Origin: Pseudomonadota bacterium
Lineage (GTDB): Bacteria; Pseudomonadota; Gammaproteobacteria; Steroidobacterales; JBCBZW01
Reading direction: 5' to 3'
NCBI GenBank assembly: GCA_039815145.1
Contig: JBCBZW010000001.1
Span: forward strand, 62,001 to 126,000
Length of the DNA: 64,000 bases
Part shown: positions 33,363-42,659 of the stretch, in pieces
Layout of the letters: each line of letters begins with the position of its first letter
Position numbering within the stretch: the first letter of the stretch is position 1
Position numbers and translations under genes: made by a program
The notes under the pieces: model-generated
Database searches by the model: none
What the model saw: the letters and a program-made list of their open reading frames with translations, nothing else
Told to the model about the DNA's origin: nothing

Positions 33363-34459
33363 GCATCGAGGTCCTGATCGTCGATGACTCCGCCACCGTG
33401 CGCGAGGCCCTTCGCGAGATGATCGACAGCCAGCCCGACATGCACGTGATGGGCACGGCTCACGACCCGTTCAAGGCGGTCGACGTGATCAAGCAACGGG
33501 TGCCGGACGTGATCGTGCTCGACATCGAGATGCCACGCATGGACGGCCTCTCGTTTCTGCGCCGGATCATGTCCCAACGCCCCATCCCGGTGATCATCTG
33601 CTCTACCCTGATCAACGGCAACAACGCCACCTGCGTCGAGGCCCTGCGGGCGGGCGCAGTGGACGTGATGAGCAAGCCCAAACTCAGTTCGCCGGCAGCG
33701 ATCGAAGAGGGCAGGATTCTCATCACCGACAAGGTGCGCGCAGCCGCCAGCGTGCGACTGTCCCCCGTGAGCAAAGCCCCCGTGCGCCAAACGCCGCTGG
33801 CCGAACGCCAGGAAAGGCATACGGCAGATGTCGTACTGCCCGCCAAGCGCCTAGCACCTTCGCTCGGTAAGCGGAGAAAGCCCCTGGTTGCCATCGGCGC
33901 CTCCACCGGCGGCACGCAGGCTCTCGAGACGGTCTTCAAGGAACTCGACGACACGGTCCATGGGATCGTGGTCGTGCAACACATGCCCGAGCACTTTACG
34001 GCTGCCTTCGCACGGCGCTTGAACGGGGTATCCAAGCTCGAGGTGCGCGAAGCGTGCAACGGCGATGAGGTGGAAGCTGGCGTGGCGCTCATCGCCCCGG
34101 GTGGCCATCACCTGATCGTGCGTCCGCGGGGGGATGGCTACACGTGTCAGGTGGTAGACGGCCCCCTGGTGGCGCGCCATCGCCCCTCGGTGGACGTCCT
34201 GTTTCGCTCCGTCGCCCAGACCGCCGGCGACGCGGCCCTCGGCATCATCATGACGGGCATGGGCGACGACGGGGCCCGCGGCCTCGCCGAGCTGCGCAGC
34301 GCCGGCGCCCTGACGGTGGGCCAGAGTGAGCGATCATGCGTGGTCTACGGCATGCCAGCGGAAGCCGCGAAGCTCGGCGCCGTCGCTAAGGAGACAGACC
34401 TCAGGGGTATCGCCAGTATCGTCCAGTCCTTTGGTCGCACGGCGGCGGTTCGCCATTGA
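33359..34459 (+). CDS. cheB: chemotaxis response regulator methylesterase CheB
   Basis: CheB removes methyl groups (and deamidates Gln) on receptors when its receiver domain is phosphorylated. The 366-residue protein has an N-terminal receiver with D55 (IVLDIEMPRMDG) and a C-terminal esterase with the catalytic Ser182 (IGASTGGTQAL), His in VVQHMPEHFT and Asp in MTGMGDDGARG. No cheD gene is present in the cluster, so receptor deamidation probably depends on CheB. It ends the operon. Confidence 0.96.
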   Translation: MSIEVLIVDDSATVREALREMIDSQPDMHVMGTAHDPFKAVDVIKQRVPDVIVLDIEMPRMDGLSFLRRIMSQRPIPVIICSTLINGNNATCVEALRAGAVDVMSKPKLSSPAAIEEGRILITDKVRAAASVRLSPVSKAPVRQTPLAERQERHTADVVLPAKRLAPSLGKRRKPLVAIGASTGGTQALETVFKELDDTVHGIVVVQHMPEHFTAAFARRLNGVSKLEVREACNGDEVEAGVALIAPGGHHLIVRPRGDGYTCQVVDGPLVARHRPSVDVLFRSVAQTAGDAALGIIMTGMGDDGARGLAELRSAGALTVGQSERSCVVYGMPAEAAKLGAVAKETDLRGIASIVQSFGRTAAVRH

Positions 34460-34491
34460 GCGGCCGCGGCGAGCGCGAGCACGCCGCTCAA
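34456..34491. terminator. hairpin between convergent cheB and murU
   Basis: TTGAGCGGC (34456-34464), which contains the cheB stop, pairs with GCCGCTCAA (34483-34491), a 9-bp perfect stem with an 18-base loop. It fills the whole 34-base convergent gap and could end transcription from both sides. Confidence 0.5.
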
Positions 34492-34493
34492 CG

Positions 34494-35186
34494 CTAGGCG
34501 CTCGATAGCTGGGCATCGACCTCGGCCAGGCGCTCGGGGGTGCCCACATCACTCCACGCCTTGCGGTGCATCGCGCCGCTCAGGCGATCGTCCCGCGCCG
34601 CTTCGAACAATAGGGGCGCCAAGGGGAACCGCGCCTGGTGAGCGAACCCGCAGGCGTCCATGCGCTCGAATAGCTCGGCGCGCAGACAGGCGACGCCCGC
34701 GTAGGTGACCGTCGCCCCCCCTCGGCGCACGCGTGATCCGTCCACCAAGGTGAAATCGTGACGCGCCTTCCAACCTGGGGTCGGCACCAACATCAAGCCA
34801 CCCTCGTCACCCTCGCGCGTAGAGAGCGCTTGCCACCAGGACGCCAACCCGTCCACCCAGACATCGCCATTGACCACGAGAAAGGGCCCCTGCCCCAGCC
34901 AACAGAGTGCTCGGTAGATACCCCCGCCCGTCTCCAGGGCGCCTTCGGGCTCCGGCGAGTACACGAGGCGCATGCCGAATCGCTTACCATCACCCAGCGC
35001 TTCACGGATCTGCTCGCCTAACCAGGACACGTTGATCAGCACATCACGCACGCCGATGGCGTGCAGGCTGCGAAGATGATGAACGATGAGGGGCTCGCCA
35101 CCGACCGACAGCAAGGGCTTGGGGGTACGATCGGTGAGGGGCCGCATCCGCATTCCGCGCCCGGCCGCTAACACCATCGCCCTCAT
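34494..35186 (-). CDS. murU: N-acetylmuramate alpha-1-phosphate uridylyltransferase
   Basis: MurU makes UDP-MurNAc from MurNAc-1-phosphate and so lets recycled peptidoglycan bypass de novo (fosfomycin-sensitive) synthesis. The 230-residue nucleotidyltransferase has the signature MVLAAGRGMRMRPLTDRTPKP, NGDVWVDG for the metal site and WSDVGTPERL at the end. Its ATG overlaps the amgK stop. Identification rests on size, motifs and the known amgK-murU pairing beside lptD in pseudomonads. Confidence 0.92.
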   Translation of the reverse strand: MRAMVLAAGRGMRMRPLTDRTPKPLLSVGGEPLIVHHLRSLHAIGVRDVLINVSWLGEQIREALGDGKRFGMRLVYSPEPEGALETGGGIYRALCWLGQGPFLVVNGDVWVDGLASWWQALSTREGDEGGLMLVPTPGWKARHDFTLVDGSRVRRGGATVTYAGVACLRAELFERMDACGFAHQARFPLAPLLFEAARDDRLSGAMHRKAWSDVGTPERLAEVDAQLSSA

Positions 35187-36286
35187 GAGCTCGTCGCCTC
35201 CTCTCGCACGCGGGCGACAGCCGCCTCATCGCCAGGCCCCCAGTGCGCGATCAACTCGCCGAGCGCCTGAAGTGGCTCGTGGCGAGCGCACGCCTCGATC
35301 AGGTAGGCCCTCACGCGTGGCAGGTACTGCAAGTACTCCGCTCGCCCGTCTCGGTACCACAAGCGGGTGAAGATCCCGAGTACCTTCAGGTGGCGCTGAA
35401 TCGCCGCCCAATCGACTTGTTCACTCAGGGTATCCAGGGAAGGGACCGGCCCGTTCGCCCCGCCGCGGTCGGCGAGCCCGCGCTGGTAGCGCGTCAGGCA
35501 ACGTCGCTGGAACGCCGCCGGCAGTTCCAGATAGCAGTCCCGCAGGAGGCTGGCGAGATCGTAAGCGGGCGCGCCACGGACCATGTCCTGGAAGTCGAGC
35601 ACGCCGGGCAGCGGGTCGCTGCACATGAGGTTGCGGCAATGGTAGTCGCGGTGGACCGCGACGGGCGCCTGGGCCAGGGCGTACGCGACGAGCGCATCGC
35701 CCGCGGGCGCGAGCACCTGCGCGTGGCTGCCTGGCGCCAGGCCCAGGTGATGCTGCAGGTACCAATCCTCCAGCATCGACAGCTCGCGCCGAAGCAGGGC
35801 CTCATCGTAGGCCGGCAGCGCCGCGGTGAACTCGGGCGGTGCGCACTGCAGGTCCACCAGCGCGTCGATCGCCGCGTCGTACAACGCTTCGGCGCGGGTC
35901 GGATCGTGCTCCAGCGACGCGAGGTACGTGGTGTGGCCCAAATCCCCCACCAGGGCGAACCCCGCCTCGAAGTCGCTCGCGTGTATCGCCGGTACGTGAA
36001 GGCCGAGGGCGTGCAGGCGCTGGGCGAGGCCGACGAAGCGGCGCAGGTCTTCCTGCGGCGGCGGCGCATCCATCAGAATGACGCTCGCCGGTACGTCCTG
36101 CGCGGGCCATGGTGCCGTGCCATGCCCGATCGCGGATGGCAAGGCTCCATCGCCGCGCAGAGTCAGGCGATAATAGCGCCGGAAGCTCGCGTCCGTTGAG
36201 GCGGGCACCAGGCAGTCCTCGGGTATCTCGCCGAGATGGGGGACCAGCCAGTCACGCAGCTGATGCTGTCTCGAGGAGTCTTGCAC
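35183..36286 (-). CDS. amgK: N-acetylmuramate/N-acetylglucosamine anomeric kinase
   Basis: AmgK phosphorylates MurNAc at the anomeric carbon, the step before MurU. The protein (about 367 residues) is an aminoglycoside-phosphotransferase-like kinase: PASTDASFRRYYRL near the N-terminus, the catalytic loop VAVHRDYHCRNLMC and the metal-binding GVLDFQDMVRGAPAYDLASLLRD. The start is uncertain: three GTG codons lie at 36295, 36292 and 36286; I chose the last because GGTGG precedes it. It is divergent from lptD. Confidence 0.93.
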   Translation of the reverse strand: MQDSSRQHQLRDWLVPHLGEIPEDCLVPASTDASFRRYYRLTLRGDGALPSAIGHGTAPWPAQDVPASVILMDAPPPQEDLRRFVGLAQRLHALGLHVPAIHASDFEAGFALVGDLGHTTYLASLEHDPTRAEALYDAAIDALVDLQCAPPEFTAALPAYDEALLRRELSMLEDWYLQHHLGLAPGSHAQVLAPAGDALVAYALAQAPVAVHRDYHCRNLMCSDPLPGVLDFQDMVRGAPAYDLASLLRDCYLELPAAFQRRCLTRYQRGLADRGGANGPVPSLDTLSEQVDWAAIQRHLKVLGIFTRLWYRDGRAEYLQYLPRVRAYLIEACARHEPLQALGELIAHWGPGDEAAVARVREEATSS

Positions 36287-36339
36287 TGCCACCACCAGGA
36301 ACCAACGCTCGCACGCGCCACGGCGCCATTGTACGCACG
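36287..36339. promoter_or_regulatory. divergent amgK/lptD spacer
   Basis: Only about 50 bases separate the two chosen starts, so the promoters must overlap each other or the coding ends. I could not pick -35/-10 boxes with confidence. Confidence 0.3.
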
Positions 36340-38559
36340 GTGAGGCGCTCGGCGGGTGAGCGGACCGGGTGTCTCGCGGTGGCGGGCGCGATGTTCGTCT
36401 TGCTCGGCGCCACCCTGCCGCCCGTAGCGCGGGCCGAACCCTTGCAGTGTTTCGAGCCACCGGGTGCCGAAGACCTCCCGCCACCGGCGTCCGAGGAGAG
36501 CTTCACACGCGTGCTGGTCGAGGCCGACACTGCCCAGGTCAGCAGTCGCGGCGAATCGGTGCTGACCGGCGACGTCACCGTTACCTACCAAGGCCGTCAA
36601 CTGCGGGCCGACGAGGTGCGCTACGACCCCGAGACCCGGCGCATGCGGGCCAGCGGCAACGTGCGCTTGCTCGACCCGCAACTGCGCATCGACGGCACCA
36701 CCGCTGACTACGCGCCCGAGAGCACCGCGGGCTCGTCCTTCGCCGAGGCGAGCTTCAAACTGCTCGATCAACCCGGCCGTGGTGGGGCCGAGCTCATTCG
36801 CCGCATCAACGACGATGTGGCCGTGCTCGAGAACGTGACCTACACGGGCTGCCCCGAGCAAACCTCCGGTTGGCGCCTGCGTGCCCCCCACATCCGCCTG
36901 GACCGCGAAAAGGACGTGGGCACGGCGCGCAACGTGCGCATCACCTTTCAGGGTGTGCCCATTCTCTACGCACCCTGGCTGACCTTCCCCTTGAGCGACA
37001 AGCGCAAGAGCGGGTTGCTGACGCCCAACTTCGGCACCTCACGACGCGCCGGCACGGACATCTCCGCCCCCTGGTACTGGAACATCCGGCCGAATATCGA
37101 CGCCACCTTCACCCCGCGCCTGCTCACCGATCGCGGCACCCAGCTGCGCACGGACTTGCGCTACCTGCTGCCGAAGAGCGAGGGCGAGGCGCGCTTCGAG
37201 TTCTTGAGCGACGACGAACAGACCGGTCGCAACCGCAGCTTCGGCACCCTCTACCATGAGACCCGCATCAGCGACGTGCTCACGCTCACGGCCGACCTGG
37301 CGCGCGCCTCGGACGGCAACTACCTGGAGGATTTCGGCGGCTCGCTGAGCGGCGCCAGCATCACCCACCTCGAGCGCCGGGTGGACCTCACCCTGCGTGA
37401 GGAGAAGTGGAACCTGCTCGCGCGCGTACAGGACTTCCAAACTCTCGACGCCAGCATCCCGCGCTCGGCGCGCCCCTACGAGCGGGTGCCTCAGCTGGTG
37501 GGCGGCGGGCGCTGGCCGAACCTGTGGAACGGGATCGACTTCGCCCTCGACGGCGAGCTCGTCAACTTCGACCGCGCGGACGGCGTCACGGGGGTTCGCC
37601 TCGACACGGCAAGCACGTTCTCCCTGCCGCTGGTGCGCCGCGGGGTCACCATCCTGCCGGCGGTCACGGTGTCGCATACGCGCTACGCTCTGGCCGATAT
37701 CGAAGATTTGGGCATTGACAGCAGCCCCTCGCGCACGCTGCCCATCGTCAGCCTCGATGCGCGAGCCACCTTCGAGCGCCAGCCGCGCAAGGACGGCCCG
37801 ATTCAACTGCTCGAACCGCGCATCCGCTACACCTACATCCCCTTCCGCGACCAGGACGATCTGCCGGTCTTCGACACCGGTGCGCCCGATCTGAACCTCG
37901 TGCAGCTGTTTCGGTCCAATCGCTTCGCAGGGACCGATCGCATCGGCGACGCCAATCAGGTGAGCGTCGGCGTGACCGGGCGCCTCATCGACCAGGAGAA
38001 TGGCAACGAGTTTCTCACGGCCACCGTGGGCAGCATCATCTCCTTCGCCGATGAGGACGTGACCATCCCCGCGGGCCGACCGGAGGTGGACGACCTCTCG
38101 GACCTGCTCGCAGAGGTGGGCTTGCGCCTTGCAGATCGCTGGAACGCCGACGTCGGGCTGCAGTTCGACGCTGGCAGTCGCAGCTGGGACAAGGCCGCCG
38201 TGCGCGTGCAGTTCCGGCCCGGCAAACGGAGCGTGGTCAACGTAGGCTACCGATTTCGCGATGACGACCTCGAGCAGACCGACTTCTCCTTCGCCTTCCC
38301 CTTGGGGAACCGGTGGGAATTCGTCGGCCGCTGGAACTACTCCCTCGATGAGCGGGAGACCCTCGAGCGCTTCGTCGGGATCGGCTACGAGAGCTGCTGC
38401 TGGGCCCTACGCCTGGTGCAGCGAAACTTCGTGTCCACGCGCCTCGGCGATCGAGACAACCAGTTTTACGTTCAATTCACGCTGAAGGGCCTGACCAGCG
38501 TCGGCTCCGCCACGAGCCGCCTGCTGGACCGTGGTATCCTAGGATATTCAGACCTTTAG
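36340..38559 (+). CDS. lptD: LPS-assembly protein LptD
   Basis: LptD is the outer-membrane barrel that inserts lipopolysaccharide with LptE. I chose the GTG at 36340, which gives 739 residues and a good signal peptide cut after PVARA; an ATG at 36391 is the alternative. An OstA/LptA-like N-domain (about 50-200: GESVLTGDVTVTYQGRQLRADEVRYD) precedes the large barrel. Cysteines C37, C171, C686 and C687 (ESCCW) correspond to the four cysteines that form the two non-consecutive disulfides in E. coli LptD. SurA, which folds it, is encoded next. Confidence 0.97.
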   Translation: MRRSAGERTGCLAVAGAMFVLLGATLPPVARAEPLQCFEPPGAEDLPPPASEESFTRVLVEADTAQVSSRGESVLTGDVTVTYQGRQLRADEVRYDPETRRMRASGNVRLLDPQLRIDGTTADYAPESTAGSSFAEASFKLLDQPGRGGAELIRRINDDVAVLENVTYTGCPEQTSGWRLRAPHIRLDREKDVGTARNVRITFQGVPILYAPWLTFPLSDKRKSGLLTPNFGTSRRAGTDISAPWYWNIRPNIDATFTPRLLTDRGTQLRTDLRYLLPKSEGEARFEFLSDDEQTGRNRSFGTLYHETRISDVLTLTADLARASDGNYLEDFGGSLSGASITHLERRVDLTLREEKWNLLARVQDFQTLDASIPRSARPYERVPQLVGGGRWPNLWNGIDFALDGELVNFDRADGVTGVRLDTASTFSLPLVRRGVTILPAVTVSHTRYALADIEDLGIDSSPSRTLPIVSLDARATFERQPRKDGPIQLLEPRIRYTYIPFRDQDDLPVFDTGAPDLNLVQLFRSNRFAGTDRIGDANQVSVGVTGRLIDQENGNEFLTATVGSIISFADEDVTIPAGRPEVDDLSDLLAEVGLRLADRWNADVGLQFDAGSRSWDKAAVRVQFRPGKRSVVNVGYRFRDDDLEQTDFSFAFPLGNRWEFVGRWNYSLDERETLERFVGIGYESCCWALRLVQRNFVSTRLGDRDNQFYVQFTLKGLTSVGSATSRLLDRGILGYSDL

Positions 38560-38583
38560 CCTGCCCAACGTCACGGAGCCAGC

Positions 38584-39900
38584 ATGCTTCACACCCGCAC
38601 CGGTATCCGCCGCCGCGGCGCCATCGCCCTATTCGCCTTGTTCGCCAGCAGCCTGCTGCACGCTCAGGAGCTGCCGAGCGAAGGCCTGCTGCTCGATCGT
38701 ATCGTTGCGATCGTCAACGAGGGTGTCGTCCTGCAGAGCGAGTTGGATGAGGAGATCGACACGATCGGTCAACGCCTGCGCGACCAGGGCACCATGCTGC
38801 CCCCGCGAGACATCTTCGAGACCCAGGTGCTCGAGCGCCTGGTGGTGCGCCAGATTCAGCTGCAGCGCGCCGAGCGCTACGGCATGCTGATCGATGACAA
38901 CCAGCTGAACCGCGCTCTTACGGCCGTTGCCGAGCGCAACGGCATCAGCTTCGCTGACCTCCCGCGCGCGCTGGCTGCCCAGAACATCGACTACGGCGTC
39001 TACCGCCGCCAGCTGCGCCAGGAGATGATCATCGAGCAGCTGCGTGCACGCGATGTGATGTCGCGCATCAACATCACCCAGAGCGAGATCGATCGTCGCC
39101 TGGCCGAGCAGGCCGGCCGCGATACGAGCATCGAGTACAAGATCAGCCACATCCTGGTGTCGACGCCCGATGCGGCCTCCAACGAGGAGATCGCCGAGGC
39201 CCGCGAGCGCACCGGCGAGCTGCGCGATCGTATCGCCGAAGGTGAAGACTTCGGTCAGCTTGCCGTGAGCTACTCCTCTGGGCAGACCGCACTGGAAGGG
39301 GGCGACCTCGGGTGGATGAACGTCTCCCAGATGCCGACGCTGTTCGTGAACGTGGTCACTCGCCTGACGCCAGGGGAGTTATCGCAGCCGATTCCGAGCG
39401 GTAGCGGATTCCACCTGATCCGCCTCGAGGAAACGCGCGGCGCGTCGAAGATGATGGTGCAACAGGCCCACGCGCAGCACATCCTCATCAAGCCCAACGA
39501 AGTGGTCACCAACAACCAGGCCTACCGTCGAATCCAGGAGCTGCGCGATCGCGTCATCGGTGGCGAGGACTTCGAGTTGATGGCCAAGCAGTACTCGGAG
39601 GATCCCGGCAGCGGCAACGCGGGCGGTGACCTCGGCTGGACCTCGCCGGGCTCCTTCGTGCCCGACTTCGAGAAGGTGGTGTACGACCTGCAGCCCGGAG
39701 AGGTGAGCGAACCGGTGCGCACACAATTCGGCTGGCACATCATCCGCGTGCTCGGCTTCCGTGAGTACGATCGCAGCGAGGAGGTGGCACGCCAGGAGGC
39801 CATCCGCGCCCTGCGCCGAGACAAGCAGGTGGTGGAGACCGAGCGCTGGATTCGCCAGCTGCGCGACGAGGCTTACGTCGAAACGCGCCTAGAGTCCTAG
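38584..39900 (+). CDS. surA: periplasmic chaperone and peptidyl-prolyl isomerase SurA
   Basis: SurA escorts outer-membrane proteins across the periplasm. The 438-residue protein has a signal peptide (cut after LLHA), the helical N-domain (LDRIVAIVNEGVVLQSELDE), two parvulin domains (about 190-290, IEYKISHILVSTPDAA, and about 300-400, QQAHAQHILIKPNEVVT) and a C-terminal helix. A GGAG site lies 5 bases before the ATG. It sits 24 bases after lptD. Confidence 0.97.
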   Translation: MLHTRTGIRRRGAIALFALFASSLLHAQELPSEGLLLDRIVAIVNEGVVLQSELDEEIDTIGQRLRDQGTMLPPRDIFETQVLERLVVRQIQLQRAERYGMLIDDNQLNRALTAVAERNGISFADLPRALAAQNIDYGVYRRQLRQEMIIEQLRARDVMSRINITQSEIDRRLAEQAGRDTSIEYKISHILVSTPDAASNEEIAEARERTGELRDRIAEGEDFGQLAVSYSSGQTALEGGDLGWMNVSQMPTLFVNVVTRLTPGELSQPIPSGSGFHLIRLEETRGASKMMVQQAHAQHILIKPNEVVTNNQAYRRIQELRDRVIGGEDFELMAKQYSEDPGSGNAGGDLGWTSPGSFVPDFEKVVYDLQPGEVSEPVRTQFGWHIIRVLGFREYDRSEEVARQEAIRALRRDKQVVETERWIRQLRDEAYVETRLES

Positions 39901-39913
39901 GAGCCCACGAGCC

Positions 39914-40900
39914 TTGGCACTGCTGCTGAGTACCGGCGAACCGGCCGGCATCGGGCCGGATATCGCCCTCGCCCTGGCGGCGGACCCGAGCGTACGCCTG
40001 CCCGCACTGATCGCCCTTGGCGATGTTGAGGTGCTGGAGGCGAGAGCCCGCCAGCTCGGACTCGCCCTGACCCTCGAGCGGGTGCACGCCCCGCAGCAGG
40101 TCGAGGGCGCCCATCGTCCTGGCCACCTGCCGGTCTGGCACTTCCCCGTGCGCGAAGCCGTCGAGCCCGGCGTGCTCAACCCCGCCAACGCCGCGAGCGT
40201 GCTGACGATGCTGGCTGCCGCCGCTGACCTGTGCCGGGAGGCACCCAAGCGCCACGCCCTCGTGACGGCACCGGTGCACAAGGGAGTGATCAATGACGGC
40301 GGTGTGCCCTTTACCGGCCACACGGAGTTCCTCGCCGAGCGTGCGGGTGTCGCGCGCACGGTAATGCTGCTGGCGGCGGGTCGCCTGCGCGTGGCGCTCG
40401 CCACCACCCACCTTCCGCTCAGCAAGGTGAGCGAGGCACTCACGCCGCAAAGCCTGACCAGCACGGTGAACGTGCTCCGCGACGGCTTGATGCAACGCTT
40501 CGGTCTGCACCGTCCACGCATCCTGGTGTGCGGCCTGAACCCCCACGCGGGCGAGGACGGGCACCTCGGACACGAGGAGATCGAGGTGATCGCACCCGCC
40601 TTGGCCCGCTTGCGCGAGGACGGCATGGAAGGCCTGGTCGGCCCGCTCCCGGCCGACACCGCGTTTACCCCGCGCGCCCTCGCCCACGCAGATGCGGTGT
40701 TGGCGATGTACCACGACCAGGGCCTGGGCCCGCTGAAGGCGGTGGGCTTCGGTGAGGCAGTCAACGTGACCCTGGGCTTGCCCTTCGTCCGCACTTCCGT
40801 GGACCACGGCACCGCCCTCGACATCGCCGGCACCGGGGCCGCCGAACATGCCAGCCTGCTCACAGCGCTACTGCTCGCGGCCGAACTGGTCGTGCGGTGA
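39914..40900 (+). CDS. pdxA: 4-hydroxythreonine-4-phosphate dehydrogenase
   Basis: PdxA catalyses an NAD-dependent step of pyridoxal phosphate synthesis. The 328-residue protein opens STGEPAGIGPDIAL and has TAPVHKGVINDGG, FTGHTEFLAE, GLNPHAGEDG, and MYHDQGLGPLK, which carry the metal-binding histidines. The start is a TTG at 39914, with GGAG overlapping the surA stop as ribosome site; no better codon gives the family's N-terminus. Its stop overlaps the rsmA GTG. Confidence 0.95.
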   Translation: MALLLSTGEPAGIGPDIALALAADPSVRLPALIALGDVEVLEARARQLGLALTLERVHAPQQVEGAHRPGHLPVWHFPVREAVEPGVLNPANAASVLTMLAAAADLCREAPKRHALVTAPVHKGVINDGGVPFTGHTEFLAERAGVARTVMLLAAGRLRVALATTHLPLSKVSEALTPQSLTSTVNVLRDGLMQRFGLHRPRILVCGLNPHAGEDGHLGHEEIEVIAPALARLREDGMEGLVGPLPADTAFTPRALAHADAVLAMYHDQGLGPLKAVGFGEAVNVTLGLPFVRTSVDHGTALDIAGTGAAEHASLLTALLLAAELVVR

Positions 40901-41685
40901 GCGAGCACGTCCCGCGCAAACGCTTCGGCCAGCACTTCCTACACGACCCCAACGTACTGCGGCGGATCGTCGATGCCATCTCCCCCGCGCCCGATGATCG
41001 CCTGGTCGAGATCGGCCCCGGGCAAGGCGCCCTCACCGCGCCCCTGCTGTCGCGCGATGTCTCGCTGACGGCGATCGAGCTGGATCGCGACCTGGCCCCA
41101 GCCTTAGGCGAGCTGCCGGGTGCCGCGGGGCGCTTGTCGGTGATCGAGGCCGACGCACTCACCCTCGACTACGCCCACCTAGCCGATTCGCTCGGTGGTC
41201 CGATTCGCCTGTGCGGCAACCTGCCGTACAATATCTCCACCCCCTTGCTGTTCCATCTGCTGGCCCACCGTGAGCACGTGATCGATATGCACTTCATGCT
41301 GCAGAAGGAAGTGGTCATGCGCATGGCAGCGCCCCCTGGCAGCAAGACCTACGGGCGCCTCACGGTGATGCTCGGTGCCGTCTGCGAGGTGGAGGCGCTG
41401 TTCCATGTGGGGCCCGGCGCGTTCAAGCCGCCACCGAAGGTCGATTCGAGTGTGGTGCGCCTTCGTATTCCGAACCAGGCGCCGGTGGCGATCGAGCACC
41501 CGGAGCTGTTCGCCCAGCTTGTGCGCCAGGCCTTCTCCATGCGCCGCAAGACCCTGCGTAACTCCCTGAAGCGCCTGATGGGTGCCGACGCGATCGAGGC
41601 GGCAGGAATCGACCCAGGGGCGCGGCCAGAAACCCTGACGCCGGCCGACTACGGCGCCCTCACGCGAGTCGCCGCCAACCCCTGA
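40897..41685 (+). CDS. rsmA: 16S rRNA dimethyladenosine transferase
   Basis: RsmA (KsgA) dimethylates two adjacent adenines near the 3' end of 16S rRNA. The 262-residue protein has RKRFGQHFLHDPNVL, the SAM motif EIGPGQGALT, and the NLPYNISTPLLFHLL catalytic motif. It starts with a GTG that overlaps the pdxA stop. A short stem ACCCC/GGGGT (41678-41694) spans its stop codon. Confidence 0.97.
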   Translation: MSEHVPRKRFGQHFLHDPNVLRRIVDAISPAPDDRLVEIGPGQGALTAPLLSRDVSLTAIELDRDLAPALGELPGAAGRLSVIEADALTLDYAHLADSLGGPIRLCGNLPYNISTPLLFHLLAHREHVIDMHFMLQKEVVMRMAAPPGSKTYGRLTVMLGAVCEVEALFHVGPGAFKPPPKVDSSVVRLRIPNQAPVAIEHPELFAQLVRQAFSMRRKTLRNSLKRLMGADAIEAAGIDPGARPETLTPADYGALTRVAANP

Positions 41686-41756
41686 CGAAGGGGTCCGAGC
41701 CGTGCCCTATACTGAGCCCACTTCCCGGCGCCCCAGGGCGAAGCAGGAATTCGCAG

Positions 41757-42203
41757 ATGAGTGACCCATACCGCACGATCCTGGCCGCCGTCGACCTCTC
41801 CGACGACAGCCATCAGGTGGTGGCACGAGCCATGACCCTCGCCCGCGCCCAGGGCGCAGCGCTCACGCTCCTGCACGTGATCGAGGTAGCAACGGGCAGC
41901 AGCGGTGGGACCAAGGCAGCGGGCGCACCGGCGCCACCGCTCACGGACGAATTGGAAGCGAGCGCACGCAAGCGCTTCGACGCCCTCAGCGAGCGCGTCC
42001 ACCTGGGCGACGTGCATCAAGTAATCAGAATCGGTGCCCTGCGCGAGGAGATCGTCGCGCTCGCCAGCGAGCAATCCGCCGATCTGATCGTGCTCGGCAG
42101 CCGCGAGCGCCACGGCCTCGCCATGATCCTGAACCTGACCGAAGACACGGTGTTGCACGCGGCGCCGTGCGACGTCTTGGCCGTTCGGATCACCTCAGGC
42201 TAA
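41757..42203 (+). CDS. universal stress protein (UspA family)
   Basis: This 148-residue cytoplasmic protein has the Usp fold: YRTILAAVDLSDDSHQVVARA, the LTLLHVIEV strand and a C-terminal APCDVLAVRI. The ATP-binding G-x2-G-x9-G-[ST] motif of one Usp class is broken: the region reads LGSRERHGLAMILNLTEDTV, with Glu and Asn-Leu where glycines and Ser are expected, so it is probably of the non-ATP-binding UspA class. A TATACT -10-like box lies about 45 bases upstream. Its insertion between rsmA and apaG is not the E. coli arrangement. Confidence 0.88.
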   Translation: MSDPYRTILAAVDLSDDSHQVVARAMTLARAQGAALTLLHVIEVATGSSGGTKAAGAPAPPLTDELEASARKRFDALSERVHLGDVHQVIRIGALREEIVALASEQSADLIVLGSRERHGLAMILNLTEDTVLHAAPCDVLAVRITSG

Positions 42204-42257
42204 TGTGCAGCGATGGGAGAGGCTGACGCTTCATCGCACTGACCGGACAGGACACCC

Positions 42258-42659
42258 ATGATCGAAGACACGCCAAGTGCGGCGGACGACGCTCACCCCA
42301 TCGCGGTGGAGGTGCAGACCCAGTTCCTCGACGAACAGTCGGACCCGGGCAGCGGGCGCTACGTATTCGCCTACACCATCACCATGCGCAATGACGGCGA
42401 GCAGGCGGCGCGGTTGCTCACCCGCCACTGGCTGATCACCGACGCCAACGGCAAGGTGCAGGAGGTGATCGGCGAGGGCGTCGTGGGCAAGCAACCCTAC
42501 CTGCGCCCCGGCGAGGACTTCAGCTACTCGAGCGGCGCGATCCTGGAGACGCCGGTCGGCGCCATGCAGGGTCACTACGAGTGGATCGGTGACGACGGCG
42601 AGCGCTTTCGCGCCCCCGTCAGCCCCTTCACCCTCGCCATCCCCCGCGCCCTCAACTAG
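42258..42659 (+). CDS. apaG: ApaG (CorD) protein
   Basis: ApaG is a small fibronectin-III-like protein of uncertain function linked to divalent cation tolerance. The 133-residue protein has the family core VEVQTQFLDEQS, RYVFAYTITMRNDGEQAARLLTRHW and PLRPGEDF-type turn (LRPGEDFSYSSGAILETPVGAMQGHY). Its TAG shares one base with the apaH GTG (TAGTG). Confidence 0.96.
   Translation: MIEDTPSAADDAHPIAVEVQTQFLDEQSDPGSGRYVFAYTITMRNDGEQAARLLTRHWLITDANGKVQEVIGEGVVGKQPYLRPGEDFSYSSGAILETPVGAMQGHYEWIGDDGERFRAPVSPFTLAIPRALN

Noticed and set aside
35243-36199. A 318-codon plus-strand open frame opposite amgK
   Set aside because: It is antisense to a gene with full kinase motifs, is Arg/Gln/Val-rich and has no ribosome site or domain.
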